The notes: generated from the letters alone by a model not told the origin. Positions 1 through 7,002 are shown, counted from the stretch's first letter. The stretch is DNA of 10,279 nt from Pseudomonadota bacterium (GCA_021817355.1 JAKAVI010000037.1:1-10279); one strand, 5' to 3'. Numbers and translations are program-made.

Positions 1-2018
1 AGGCCCAGCTGCTGCTTGAGCCAGATATAGCTCAAGGCCCACATTTCTGCGGCCTGGCGGTGGTCGGCGGCTCCGGCATGACCGCCATCGGTGTTCTCGT
101 AAAACCAGACATGATGGCCTTGTGCCAGCATGCGCGCAGCCAGCTTGCGGGCATGCGCTGGCGTCACCCGGTCATCGGAGGTGGCGGTAAGCAGAAACAG
201 CGGTGGATATCGCCCCTTGCTGTGAACGTTCTGGTAGGGCGAATACCCTGCAATGACCGGGCGCAGCTGCGGATCGGCCGGATCGCCATATTCGGCTTCC
301 CATGAGGCACCCGCTCCGATCCGCATATACGCCAGCATGTCCGTCAATGGCACCTGACAGACCACTGCACCGAGTAGTTCAGGATGCTGGGTCATGAGCG
401 TGGCGACAAGCAGCCCGCCGTTGGAGCCACCCATTGCCCCCAGCTGCTCCGCCCGGCAAAATCCGCGGGCGACGAGATCGCGCGCCACAGCAGCAAAATC
501 ATCGAACGCGCGTTGCCGGTTGGCCTTGCGTGCTGCGTCGTGCCAGGCGGGCCCGAACTCGCCTCCACCGCGGATGTTGGCCACGACGTAATTGCCGCCC
601 TCGCTGAGCCAGAGCATCCCCGCCAAGGCCGAATAGGCCGGCAACAGTGCAACCTCAAAGCCGCCATAGCCATAAAGGATGGTCGGACGGGGTGCGGTCT
701 GCGTACGCGCACGGGTCACGAAGTAGGGCACCATCGTGCCATCCGCCGAGCGGGTCTCGAATTGTTCTGTCACAAGTGCGGTGGCGTCAAAGCGCGCCGG
801 GAGGGATTTCAGGGGCTGCGGGGCACCCTGAGCATCACAGCCAAAAAGCGTGGGCGGTACGAGATAGGACTCGTATAGCAGATGCACACTCTGGCCGAGC
901 CTGTCGGCACTGACGATCCGCACCGTGCCGCCGTCGGGCAGAGAGATCTGCGCCTGGCGCCAACCGTTTTGATCACAGTCCAGGCGCAGGACCCTGCCCT
1001 GCACATTTTCGAGCCTGCAGACGTAGAGTGCGTCAGCGCTGGCGCAAACCTCGGCCAGAGCCGTCCGTGACCCGGGAGCCTCCAGGAGCGTGATCTCACC
1101 AAGAAGTGCAGAACGGTTCTGCGCCTCCAGGCGCACGCCGATGAGAGCTCCTTGCGGGTAAAGCTCGCTGCCACGCTGCCAGGCCTCGCGCAGCTTGACG
1201 ATGAGCCAGCCTTTGAACAGGGCTTCAAGTTCCGCGGCGGCCGGCAGCGGCAGCCTGTGGGTGGCAAGGTTGGTATCGATCAGATAATATTCGTTCTCAA
1301 AAAACGATGTCGCGCGCACGATCATTGCCACCGTGGTCTGTGCGGTATGAAAAACCAGGGGCGCGACCAGAACATCCTCATCTGTGCCCGCATAGATGAC
1401 ATGGCTTCGTTCAGGATCGAGGCCGCGACGCCACAATTTGACGATGCGCGGATAACCCGATCGCGTCAGCGAACCCTGACCACATTCGCTAGCAAAGAGG
1501 ACAGTTTCGTCATCGAGATAGGCCACTGTGCTTTTGGCTTCAGGCAAAGTGAACCCCGGGTTAAGAAAAACGCGGGCATCAAGGTCAAACTCACGCACCA
1601 CCACACTGTCGCCGCCGCCCCGCGACAGGCTGAGCAGGGCCCGTTTCCCCCCCGGCGCCAGCGTGGCGCCCTTGAACAGCCAGTTTTCCTGCTCGCCGGC
1701 GGCAAGTGCATCGAGATCGAGCAACACCTGCCAGGAAGGCACCGGCCGCACATAGTCTGCGGTTTTGGTCCGCCGCCAGAGGCCACGGGGATGGTCGTGA
1801 TCCTGCCAGAAATTATAGGCCTCGCCGCCCTCAAGGTCTGCCAGGGCAATGCGATCGGGTGCATCGAGCACGGCCAGAGCACGCGCGTAATGGTCACGGT
1901 AGCAGGCTAAACCTGTCAGCGCGCCGAGTGTCCGTGCATTCTGAGCGCGCACCCAGTCAAGCGCGCGCCGGCCTTGGATCTCTTCAAGCCAGACCCATTC
2001 GTCTGCCACGTCACGCAT
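1..2018 (-). CDS. Prolyl oligopeptidase family (S9A) serine peptidase, 3' end cut by the window edge
   Basis: The minus strand is open for 672 codons from ATG 2018 to the window edge. The start MRDVADEWVWLEE leads into the family opening (WVWLEE, then LDWVRAQNART). A beta-propeller-like middle follows, then an alpha/beta-hydrolase domain. That domain holds YGYGGF (residues 449-454) and NIRGGGEFG (481-489). The nucleophile is in GGSNGG (Ser532), the acid in SDDRV (probably Asp616) and the base in GGHAGAAD (His647). Order and spacing fit prolyl oligopeptidase, which cleaves short peptides after proline. The reading ends in WLKQQLGL, so only a few residues should be missing. No signal peptide precedes the start, so it is probably cytoplasmic; some relatives are exported. 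In-frame GTG and TTG codons lie just upstream, so the start could be up to about 13 codons earlier. The gene is divergent from dapF. Family assignment is firm; exact substrate (prolyl oligopeptidase or oligopeptidase B-like) is not shown. Confidence 0.93.
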   Translation of the reverse strand, partial: MRDVADEWVWLEEIQGRRALDWVRAQNARTLGALTGLACYRDHYARALAVLDAPDRIALADLEGGEAYNFWQDHDHPRGLWRRTKTADYVRPVPSWQVLLDLDALAAGEQENWLFKGATLAPGGKRALLSLSRGGGDSVVVREFDLDARVFLNPGFTLPEAKSTVAYLDDETVLFASECGQGSLTRSGYPRIVKLWRRGLDPERSHVIYAGTDEDVLVAPLVFHTAQTTVAMIVRATSFFENEYYLIDTNLATHRLPLPAAAELEALFKGWLIVKLREAWQRGSELYPQGALIGVRLEAQNRSALLGEITLLEAPGSRTALAEVCASADALYVCRLENVQGRVLRLDCDQNGWRQAQISLPDGGTVRIVSADRLGQSVHLLYESYLVPPTLFGCDAQGAPQPLKSLPARFDATALVTEQFETRSADGTMVPYFVTRARTQTAPRPTILYGYGGFEVALLPAYSALAGMLWLSEGGNYVVANIRGGGEFGPAWHDAARKANRQRAFDDFAAVARDLVARGFCRAEQLGAMGGSNGGLLVATLMTQHPELLGAVVCQVPLTDMLAYMRIGAGASWEAEYGDPADPQLRPVIAGYSPYQNVHSKGRYPPLFLLTATSDDRVTPAHARKLAARMLAQGHHVWFYENTDGGHAGAADHRQAAEMWALSYIWLKQQLG

Positions 2019-2070
2019 ATCCACCGCGACCGCCACCTCCGCCCGGGCTTGTCGCCCCTTCAATTAAGCC

Positions 2071-2076
2071 GGTCAA
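2071..2076 (-). promoter_or_regulatory. Possible -35 element for the peptidase gene
   Basis: On the minus strand this reads TTGACC, five of six matches to the TTGACA -35 consensus, about 55 bases upstream of the peptidase ATG. The -10 position 17 bases downstream is poor (GACAAG), so this is only a candidate. Confidence 0.2.
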
Positions 2077-2103
2077 GATCTAGCGAGAACCCGGGCGAGC
2101 CTC

Positions 2104-2109
2104 TATAAG
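2104..2109 (+). promoter_or_regulatory. Candidate -10 box (TATAAG) just upstream of dapF
   Basis: TATAAG matches the -10 consensus at five of six positions and ends 7 bases before the dapF ATG. Transcription starting at the usual distance would begin at or next to the A of the ATG, giving a leaderless message. No Shine-Dalgarno sequence lies in front of dapF, which fits. The -35 region (about 2081-2086, TAGCGA) is weak, matching only three of six, so this remains a proposal. Confidence 0.35.
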
Positions 2110-2116
2110 CTCGGCC

Positions 2117-2941
2117 ATGACGGCATTCTTCAAAATGCATGGCCTCGGCAATGACTTCGTCGTGTTCGATGCCCGGCACGGGCCCCTGTCCCTGTCCACG
2201 GGGCAGGTACGCGCCATCGCTGATCGACATACAGGCATTGGTTGCGATCAGGTGATTGTGATCGATATGACCGCGCACGCGCACGCCGCCATGCGCATTT
2301 TCAATGCCGATGGCGGTGAGGTAGAGAGCTGCGGCAATGCGGCACGCTGTGTCGGTGCCCTGTTGCTGGCCGAGGGGCAGCAGTCAAGCCTTCGTCTCGA
2401 TACGGCTGGCGGCCCACTCCTGTGCATGGCTGGAACCGGTAACGACATTGCCGTGGACATGGGAGTGCCGCGCCTGGACTGGCGGGACATTCCCCTCGCT
2501 CGGGACTGCGATACGCAGAACCTGGTTCTGGAGGTCGCAGGGCAGCGATTGAAGGCTCACGCCGTTTCCATGGGCAATCCACATTGCGTCCTGTTCGTTG
2601 ACGATGCGAAAGGCGCAGCAGTGAGCGAGCTTGGGCCTCTGATTGAGCACCACCCTGTGTTCCCGGCGCGCACCAATGTCGAGTTCGTGCAGGTGATTTC
2701 GCGCACGCTCCTGCGCATGCGGGTGTGGGAGCGCGGCGTCGGAATAACCCGGGCCTGCGGCACCGGAGCCTGCGCCAGTGCCGTTGCAGCAGCGCGTGCA
2801 GCGCTGGCCGAACGCGATCTCGATATCGAGCTGGATGGCGGACGCCTTCATATCCACTGGCGCAAGGATGACCACGTCATCATGAGCGGCCCCGTATGTC
2901 TCGTTTATTCCGGCGAGATTGCGCTTGAGGCGCTGTCATGA
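2117..2941 (+). CDS. dapF: Diaminopimelate epimerase
   Basis: This 274-residue protein, the usual length for the family, interconverts LL- and meso-diaminopimelate in the cytoplasm. That is the step before lysine and the source of the cross-linking residue of peptidoglycan. The N-terminus has the family pattern KMHGLGNDFVV (residues 6-16). The two catalytic cysteines act as an acid/base pair: Cys72 in ESCGNAARC and Cys214 in ACGTGAC. Substrate-binding patterns SMGNPHC (151-157) and ERGVG (205-209) are present. Nothing is missing. The start is fixed by the conserved N-terminus, although no ribosome-binding site is visible upstream. It heads a plus-strand chain and its stop overlaps the next start by 4 bases (ATGA). 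Confidence 0.97.
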   Translation: MTAFFKMHGLGNDFVVFDARHGPLSLSTGQVRAIADRHTGIGCDQVIVIDMTAHAHAAMRIFNADGGEVESCGNAARCVGALLLAEGQQSSLRLDTAGGPLLCMAGTGNDIAVDMGVPRLDWRDIPLARDCDTQNLVLEVAGQRLKAHAVSMGNPHCVLFVDDAKGAAVSELGPLIEHHPVFPARTNVEFVQVISRTLLRMRVWERGVGITRACGTGACASAVAAARAALAERDLDIELDGGRLHIHWRKDDHVIMSGPVCLVYSGEIALEALS

Positions 2942-4191
2942 GTAAGGAGTCCCGCACCAATCAGATTGTCAGTTTTGGTTGCCGCCTCAACACCTACGAA
3001 ACAGAAGTTATGCGCCGCCACGCTGATGATCGTGGGCTTGATGGCGCCATCATTTTCAATACCTGTGCGGTAACGGCCGAAGCCGTACGCCAGTCGCAGC
3101 AGGCCATCCGCAAGGCACGACGCGAACATCCCGAGGCCAAGATCATCGTCACCGGCTGTGCGGCACAAATCGAGCCAGAACGCTTTGCGGCGATGCAGGA
3201 AGTCGACGTCGTCCTTGGCAATAACGAGAAGCTGCAGCAGGCCTCCTACGATTTTGGTGTGGCTGAACGTGTGCGGGTGAATGACATCATGAGCGTCCGC
3301 GAAACTGCGGCGCAATTTGTGGACAGCTTCAAGGATCGTGCGCGCGCCTTTGTCCAGATCCAAAATGGCTGCGATCACCGCTGCACTTTCTGTGTCATAC
3401 CCTTTGGCCGGGGCAATTCACGCAGCGTCGGCATAGGTGAGGTTATACTCCAGACGGAACAGCTGGTGGAAAGCGGCTTCGCGGAAGTTGTGCTGACCGG
3501 GGTCGATCTGACCGCATATGGCACTGACCTGCCGGGTGAACCCACCCTTGGCCAGCTGGTCCGCAAGCTGCTCGCGCGGGTTCCCAAGCTGCGCCGATTG
3601 CGACTGTCCTCGCTCGATGCCATTGAGGTCGATGAGGCTCTCTGGCAGGCCATCGCCGAGGAAGATCGGCTGATGCCGCATTTTCACCTCTCGGTACAGG
3701 CCGGAGATGATCTCATTCTCAAGCGCATGAAGCGGCGTCATTTGCGCCATCACACCATCGCCTTTTGCGATCGCGTCCGAAGGCTTCGGCCGGATGCTGT
3801 CTTTGGTGCCGACCTGATCGCAGGCTTTCCAACTGAAAGTGCAGACATGGCCGCCAATACCCGCGCCCTTGTCGAAGACGCCGGGCTTACCTATCTGCAT
3901 GTCTTTCCGTTCAGCCCAAGACCGGGGACGCCGGCTGCCCGCATGCCCCAACTCGCCAAACCACTCATCAAGGAGAGAGCCGCGGCCCTGCGCGCGCTTG
4001 GCGAACAGATGCAGGCGAAACATTTTGCGCGCCTTTTAGGCAGCCAGCAGGAGATTCTCGTCGAGCGTTCGGGCAGAGGACGCACGCGCTGTTTTTCTCC
4101 GGTCGCCTTTGCTGGCGACGCCAAACCTGGAACCTTCCTGACGGTGACGATATCTGCCCATAACCGTGATCATGTGACAGGCATTCAGTGA
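2938..4191 (+). CDS. mtaB: tRNA t6A37 methylthiotransferase MtaB (radical SAM)
   Basis: This 417-residue enzyme is expected to add a methylthio group to N6-threonylcarbamoyladenosine at position 37 of ANN-decoding tRNAs. The N-terminal UPF0004 domain carries Cys15 (FGCRLNTYE), Cys43 (NTCAV) and Cys74 (TGCAAQ), which bind one iron-sulfur cluster. The radical SAM CxxxCxxC is Cys145, Cys149 and Cys152 (GCDHRCTFC) and binds the second. The C-terminal part from about residue 370 has the length and position of the TRAM RNA-binding domain. The FGCRLN form favours MtaB over MiaB or RimO. The start overlaps the dapF stop and is preceded by GAGG at 2927-2930 with 7-base spacing. Specificity is inferred from family features. 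Confidence 0.93.
   Translation: MSKESRTNQIVSFGCRLNTYETEVMRRHADDRGLDGAIIFNTCAVTAEAVRQSQQAIRKARREHPEAKIIVTGCAAQIEPERFAAMQEVDVVLGNNEKLQQASYDFGVAERVRVNDIMSVRETAAQFVDSFKDRARAFVQIQNGCDHRCTFCVIPFGRGNSRSVGIGEVILQTEQLVESGFAEVVLTGVDLTAYGTDLPGEPTLGQLVRKLLARVPKLRRLRLSSLDAIEVDEALWQAIAEEDRLMPHFHLSVQAGDDLILKRMKRRHLRHHTIAFCDRVRRLRPDAVFGADLIAGFPTESADMAANTRALVEDAGLTYLHVFPFSPRPGTPAARMPQLAKPLIKERAAALRALGEQMQAKHFARLLGSQQEILVERSGRGRTRCFSPVAFAGDAKPGTFLTVTISAHNRDHVTGIQ
4175..4182 (+). promoter_or_regulatory. Ribosome-binding element that decides the ftsY GTG start
   Basis: TGACAGGC with its AGG core lies 5 bases upstream of GTG 4188, a normal Shine-Dalgarno distance. The alternative ATG at 4227 (codon 14) has no comparable site. 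Together with the 4-base GTGA overlap this supports the GTG start. Confidence 0.5.
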
Positions 4192-5132
4192 GAACATTCG
4201 GAGAAGCCCCGCCACCACCCAGCTGGATGGACCGGCTCAAGAGTGGCCTTTCGCGTTCAACCGGCTCGCTGGGCGAAAGCCTGAGCGGCGTCTTCACCAA
4301 GTCCCGGCTTGATGCGCAAACCGTGGCGGAACTTGAAGAGGCGCTGATCAGCGCCGATCTGGGTGCAGATCTGGCCGGCAGGCTTGCTGCGGCAGTGGCC
4401 AAGGGGCGCTACGACCGGGAGATTTCCGAAGCCGAGCTGCGACGCGTGCTAGCCGACGAAATCGCCAAGATCCTCGCCCCGGTTGAAAAGCCGCTGCGTG
4501 TCGAAGCCGACCGGGCGCCTTTCGTCATCCTCGTCGCCGGCGTCAATGGTACCGGAAAGACCACGACCATCGGCAAGCTCGCCAAGCGGCTGGGTGAAGA
4601 GGGCGCGCAGGTGGTCCTGGCGGCTGGCGATACCTTTCGTGCGGCCGCGATCGAACAATTGCAGGTGTGGGGTAACCGTACCGGTGCCGAAGTGGTCGCG
4701 CGTGCTGCCGGCGCCGACGCGGCCGGCCTGGCATTCGATGCCATCCAGCGGGCCAGACAAAAGGGCGCGGATGTGGTGCTGATCGATACGGCCGGCCGCT
4801 TGCAAAACAAGGCCGGGCTGATGGCCGAGTTGGAAAAAATCGTCCGCGTGATCAAAAAGCTGGACGCCAGCGCACCCCATGCGGTGCTTCTCGTCCTCGA
4901 CGCCACCACCGGACAGAATGCGCTGTCCCAGGTTGAGGCCTTCAAGGCCAAGGTACCGCTCACCGGCCTCATCATGACCAAACTGGATGGCACGGCCAAA
5001 GGCGGCATTCTCGTTGCTCTGGCCGACCGCTTTGCCGTTCCGGTCCACTTTATTGGCGTTGGCGAGGCCGCGGAGGATCTACAGCCGTTTTCCGCCAAGG
5101 CCTTCGCTGATGCCCTGACAGGCGCAAAATGA
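4188..5132 (+). CDS. ftsY: Signal recognition particle receptor FtsY
   Basis: This 314-residue SRP GTPase receives ribosome-nascent chain complexes from Ffh at the inner membrane and hands them to the Sec translocon. A helical N domain (about residues 15-100) precedes the G domain. G-domain motifs are the P-loop GVNGTGKT (118-125), DTFRAAA (148-154), DTAGR (200-204) and TKLDG (264-268). The C-terminal part has the closing FIGVGEAAEDLQPF pattern. The long acidic A domain of the E. coli protein is absent, as in many alphaproteobacteria; a short N-terminal segment may serve for membrane contact. GTG 4188 is chosen because it overlaps the mtaB stop (GTGA) and has an AGG 6 bases upstream. ATG 4227 would remove 13 residues without touching the GTPase. 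The stop overlaps yciB by 4 bases. Confidence 0.96.
   Translation: MRTFGEAPPPPSWMDRLKSGLSRSTGSLGESLSGVFTKSRLDAQTVAELEEALISADLGADLAGRLAAAVAKGRYDREISEAELRRVLADEIAKILAPVEKPLRVEADRAPFVILVAGVNGTGKTTTIGKLAKRLGEEGAQVVLAAGDTFRAAAIEQLQVWGNRTGAEVVARAAGADAAGLAFDAIQRARQKGADVVLIDTAGRLQNKAGLMAELEKIVRVIKKLDASAPHAVLLVLDATTGQNALSQVEAFKAKVPLTGLIMTKLDGTAKGGILVALADRFAVPVHFIGVGEAAEDLQPFSAKAFADALTGAK
5116..5123 (+). promoter_or_regulatory. Ribosome-binding element of yciB
   Basis: TGACAGGC lies 5 bases before ATG 5129, at the same distance as the identical element before ftsY. It sits inside the last codons of ftsY. Confidence 0.45.
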
Positions 5133-5734
5133 GCAACAGCGAACCATCTGAAAACCCCAGCCCCGCTGCCCCGCGCATGCCCCTGGCGCGGCTCTTGAGC
5201 GATCTGGGGCCATTGATCTTGTTTTTTGTCGCCTACAAGTTTGCCGGCATCTTTGTTGCCACCGCAACATTCATGGTGACCACGGTTCTTTCCCTTGGCC
5301 TTATCTGGTGGCGGGAAAGGAAAATCGCAGTGATGCCATTATTCACCGCGGTGCTGGTACTGATCTTTGGCTCCTTGACCCTGATTTTCAAGGACGCCAC
5401 CTTCATCAAGATGAAGCCAACAATACTTTATGCCTTTTTTGGACTTTTTTTGTTGGGCGGTCTCAAATTTGAACGTCATTTCTTGCGCATGGTATTTGCG
5501 CAGGCATTCGAACTGGACGAAGCCGGGTGGCGAGCATTGACCTGGCGTTGGGGATTATTCTTTATGGTCCTCGCAGGCCTCAATGAAGCGGTCTGGCGCA
5601 ATACTTCAACCGCGGTGTGGGTGGACTTCAAGGTCTTTGCGATCATGCCTCTCATTTTTATCTTCGCGATCGCACAGACCCCACTGGTACTGCGTCACCA
5701 GATTGTGAAGGACACCCCTAGGTCGGATTCGTGA
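5129..5734 (+). CDS. yciB: Inner membrane-spanning septation protein YciB/IspZ family
   Basis: This 201-residue integral membrane protein is somewhat longer than the E. coli protein because of a polar, proline-rich N-terminal tail (about residues 1-20). Hydrophobic segments lie at roughly 27-43, 45-61, 69-87, 98-112, 141-155 and 169-187. Family-typical stretches are SDLGPLILFF (24-33), FKDATFIKMKPT (87-98) and GWRALTWRWGLFF (133-145) followed by LNEAVWRN (151-158). In enterobacteria YciB is linked to septation and envelope maintenance; the biochemical role is not settled. The older name ispZ reflects intracellular septation in Shigella. The gene starts inside the ftsY stop (ATGA). Its last 17 bases overlap the end of the convergent Nudix gene. 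Confidence 0.93.
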   Translation: MSNSEPSENPSPAAPRMPLARLLSDLGPLILFFVAYKFAGIFVATATFMVTTVLSLGLIWWRERKIAVMPLFTAVLVLIFGSLTLIFKDATFIKMKPTILYAFFGLFLLGGLKFERHFLRMVFAQAFELDEAGWRALTWRWGLFFMVLAGLNEAVWRNTSTAVWVDFKVFAIMPLIFIFAIAQTPLVLRHQIVKDTPRSDS

Positions 5735-6254
5735 ACGGAGCAAAAACGGCGCGGCCTTGGACCGCGTGCCAATGCTCAAGCGCCCAGCGTACGCTTGGAA
5801 AGGCAAGTTCAGCCCAGGGTATGTCCGTCCATAAAAAGAGCCGCGTATCGAGGCTTTCAGGACCAGGCGCGAACTGGGGACGATCCAGCTGCGCGCGATA
5901 GAAGAGCTGGACCTGGCTGATGTGAGGAACCGAATAGACACCGAGCAATGCATCGATCAAGATCTGGCAGCAGGCTTCTTCGCGTGCCTCGCGCAGTGCG
6001 CCCTCTTGCGGCGTCTCGTGTTCCTCAAGAAAACCTGCAGGCAAGGTCCAGTAGCCATGGCGAGGGGCAATTGCACGCCGGCACAGCAGGATTTGATCCT
6101 GATAGGTAACGACCGCACCAACGACAATTTTGGGATTGGTATAATGAATATGGCCGCATTGGCCGCATACATCGCGCTCATGCGTATCACCCTGAGGGAC
6201 GCGCCGCACAAAGTGTGGCCCTTGCGCCACTAAAGAGGGAGACTTTTTGTTCAT
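5718..6254 (-). CDS. Nudix hydrolase with N-terminal zinc-binding segment
   Basis: This 178-residue protein is expected to hydrolyse a nucleoside diphosphate linked to another group; the substrate cannot be read from the sequence. An N-terminal Nudix_N_2-like segment has CGQCG (Cys30, Cys33) followed by HYTNPKIVVG. It has one CxxC pair, where many relatives have two. The Nudix box begins at Gly74 (GFLEEHE) and continues as REAREE (88-93), so the metal-binding glutamates are intact. Cys95 occupies the position of the second conserved glycine. The ISQVQLFYRA stretch (112-121) is typical of this COG1051-like group. Start 6254 (MNKKSPS) is chosen because homology begins soon after it; the frame stays open upstream to 6599 but would overlap marR with unconvincing sequence. 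It converges on yciB with a 17-base overlap. Confidence 0.87.
   Translation of the reverse strand: MNKKSPSLVAQGPHFVRRVPQGDTHERDVCGQCGHIHYTNPKIVVGAVVTYQDQILLCRRAIAPRHGYWTLPAGFLEEHETPQEGALREAREEACCQILIDALLGVYSVPHISQVQLFYRAQLDRPQFAPGPESLDTRLFLWTDIPWAELAFPSVRWALEHWHAVQGRAVFAPFTNPT
5742..5766 (-). terminator. Terminator-like hairpin inside the 3' end of the Nudix gene
   Basis: On the minus strand a CGCGG/CCGCG stem (5762-5766 with 5750-5754, 7-base loop, possible extra wobble pair) is followed after three bases by five T (5746-5742). It has the shape of a weak intrinsic terminator, but it lies 22 bases or more before the Nudix stop codon. It may simply be coding sequence. On the plus strand there is no T-run after the stem, so it does not serve yciB. 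Confidence 0.25.
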
Positions 6255-6328
6255 AGCCAACGCTCGCGCAATTGGGGACAATCTGCAAGCCGGTCTTGTG
6301 CGCGGAAAAGTTTTTGCGTGTGTGACTG

Positions 6329-6356
6329 TTGTGATTCGCCCGTTCTCTCGTCTAAT
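6329..6356 (+). promoter_or_regulatory. Candidate promoter for marR
   Basis: TTGTGA (6329-6334, four of six) and TCTAAT (6351-6356, five of six) are separated by 16 bases, close to the sigma-70 optimum. Transcription from here would give a leader of roughly 115 bases before the marR ATG. This is a match by eye only. Confidence 0.35.
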
Positions 6357-6466
6357 GTTCGGCCGCCAAAAGGGGGCGCGAGACAGCAACGCCATAATTC
6401 TCGTGGGGACGGCCGCTGTCAGTTCGCGTTTGGAAAACAGTCGGGGCGCCGGCGAATTGAGGACGC

Positions 6467-6471
6467 AGGGG
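6467..6471 (+). promoter_or_regulatory. Shine-Dalgarno site that decides the marR start
   Basis: AGGGG lies 7 bases before ATG 6479 and only 1 base before the in-frame TTG 6473. This spacing favours the ATG. Confidence 0.6.
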
Positions 6472-6478
6472 ATTGCTG

Positions 6479-6997
6479 ATGATCGCCAAGGCACAGCGCA
6501 AGTCGAACGGCCATCTGGATTTTTCCGAGGCGCCGTCTCACCTGATGCGCCGCTGCCAGCAATTTTATGGTGACCTCTACGCGCGGGAGTACGGCACACG
6601 CGAGCTGACCAAGCAGCAATTCACCGTGCTTGCTGCGCTCGAACACCATGAGGGTGTCAGCCAGACCGCACTTGTGGAAATGACCGGCATCGACCGTTCG
6701 ACGCTGGCCGAAATGGTCCGCCGGATGCTTGAAAAGGGGCTCATTTCGCGTCAGCGAACCGAGGAAGATCAACGCGCCAACGCCGTTGCCATCACAACCA
6801 CTGGACGCAAGTCATTGCGCGGAGCAAGAGCAGCAGCGGACCGAGCCGAAAAGGCGCTGCTGGAAGTTCTGCCAGCCGCCGAACGTCCCCGTTTCGTCAA
6901 GATGCTGGCGGCGATCGCCGCGGCTGCCGAAGAGCGCAGTATTGAGACCTCAGCCAAGCTGCGGCGCAAGACCTCGTCACGCAAACGCCTGCCCTGA
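6479..6997 (+). CDS. MarR-family transcriptional regulator
   Basis: This 172-residue protein has the MarR architecture: an N-terminal dimerisation helix (about residues 18-37), then LTKQQFTVLAAL (43-54). The winged helix-turn-helix has recognition-helix region IDRSTLAEMVRRMLEKGLI (71-89) and wing EEDQRANAVAIT (95-106). A long C-terminal dimer helix follows. The family usually represses a nearby gene or its own gene and is relieved by a small ligand or oxidation. Here the obvious candidate target is the divergent Nudix gene or marR itself. One cysteine, Cys28, sits in the first helix. The last dozen residues are strongly basic (KLRRKTSSRKR). ATG 6479 is chosen for its AGGGG site. The stop is only 5 bases from the stop of the convergent small gene. 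Ligand and target are unknown. Confidence 0.9.
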   Translation: MIAKAQRKSNGHLDFSEAPSHLMRRCQQFYGDLYAREYGTRELTKQQFTVLAALEHHEGVSQTALVEMTGIDRSTLAEMVRRMLEKGLISRQRTEEDQRANAVAITTTGRKSLRGARAAADRAEKALLEVLPAAERPRFVKMLAAIAAAAEERSIETSAKLRRKTSSRKRLP

Positions 6998-7002
6998 CGG
7001 CT

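Larger units (their letters stand above)
6255..6478. promoter_or_regulatory. Divergent spacer between the Nudix gene and marR
   Basis: This 224-base noncoding stretch must hold the promoters of both flanking genes. The only promoter-like pair I could pick out faces marR (listed separately). No strong inverted repeat typical of a MarR operator was found by eye. A direct repeat of TGTGA occurs at 6321-6325 and 6330-6334. It could be a binding site or chance. Confidence 0.4.

Noticed and set aside
1152..1910. Plus-strand open frame of 252 codons opposite the peptidase gene
   Set aside because: The minus strand here reads continuously as a prolyl oligopeptidase with an intact catalytic triad. 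The plus-strand frame shows no recognisable domain.
4409..5098. Minus-strand open frame of 229 codons opposite ftsY
   Set aside because: It is Ala/Ser/Arg-rich and mirrors the FtsY coding frame. FtsY motifs on the plus strand are unambiguous.
6473..6478. TTG start two codons before the marR ATG
   Set aside because: The AGGGG site would be only 1 base from this TTG but is 7 bases from ATG 6479.
6255..6599. N-terminal extension of the Nudix gene to 6599
   Set aside because: The extension would overlap the 5' part of marR and its translation is Arg/Pro-rich without family similarity. Homology begins just after Met at 6254.
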